Under the pieces are notes generated by a model. The model did not search any database and was not told the DNA's origin. It saw only the letters and a program-made list of their open reading frames with translations. From NCBI GenBank assembly GCA_030430845.1, contig JAUIKE010000055.1:1-44578 (forward strand): a stretch of DNA of 44,578 nucleotides. The letters run 5' to 3'. The position numbers and the translations under genes are program-made. Origin of the DNA: Bacteroidia bacterium (GTDB taxonomy: Bacteria; Bacteroidota; Bacteroidia; Chitinophagales; Saprospiraceae). Positions 44,576 through 44,578 of this stretch are shown piece after piece (within the stretch, counting starts at the first letter, position 1; the number at the start of each line of letters is the position of its first letter).

Positions 44576-44578
44576 GAA

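Noticed and set aside
1..44578. CRISPR array or prophage
   Set aside because: No regularly spaced direct repeats with unique spacers and no phage structural or integrase genes were seen; the repeats are palindromic and scattered.

Overview
The window looks like a chromosomal piece of a marine or sediment Bacteroidota, plausibly of the Saprospiria/Lewinella type (inference). Supporting signs are a SusC/SusD pair, many lipoprotein signal peptides, promoter-like TAnnTTTG -7 boxes, a long-form (483 aa) glyceraldehyde-3-phosphate dehydrogenase, and intergenic DNA full of nested palindromes. No species can be named from the sequence alone.

Layout. (1) Positions 1-770: end of a small GIY-YIG nuclease gene, tRNA-Ser(GCT) with a UUCG-loop terminator, then a second GIY-YIG copy broken at its 3' end by a remnant of a transposase gene. 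(2) 768-5274: a secreted GH43-like glycosidase, the long GAPDH, an M24 Xaa-Pro aminopeptidase and a 73-aa protein resembling the C-terminal domain of ribosomal protein L7/L12. (3) 5304-14270, minus strand: a Tat-signal Gfo/Idh/MocA oxidoreductase, two DUF1080 lipoproteins, an L-lactate permease, a GH29-like alpha-L-fucosidase, a GH43-like lipoprotein and a GH105 unsaturated uronyl hydrolase. (4) 14424-35010, minus strand: a polysaccharide utilization locus reading SusC, SusD, GH28, L-rhamnose mutarotase, SASA-type acetylesterase, GH39, PL22-like oligogalacturonate lyase, GH106 alpha-L-rhamnosidase, a 1220-aa putative glycosidase and a 717-aa six-hairpin glycosidase, closed by a strong terminator. 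(5) 35304-36323: a GntR-type regulator. (6) 36560-44270, plus strand: rhamnulose-1-phosphate aldolase/lactaldehyde dehydrogenase fusion (rhaEW), rhamnose isomerase (rhaI), rhamnulokinase (rhaB) and lutABC.

How it works together (inference from families): the PUL takes apart a rhamnose- and galacturonate-containing pectin, most likely rhamnogalacturonan I. Released L-rhamnose is mutarotated, isomerised, phosphorylated and cleaved to DHAP and L-lactaldehyde. The fused dehydrogenase makes L-lactate and LutABC oxidises that to pyruvate. A lactate permease in the same region could import or export lactate.

The strongest unexplained signals are two. First, the susC and rhaEW promoters carry the same paired 16-bp operator in the same orientation, with the same 16-bp gap and the same 21-nt distance to the -7 box, which ties the PUL and the catabolic operon into one regulon. 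Second, intergenic spaces hold families of palindrome-within-palindrome elements. Three share an inner CCGAACATTGAA-type inverted repeat, and two share a multi-hairpin core of about 150 bp. In each case the outer arms are unique to the site, which suggests insertion into pre-existing hairpins.
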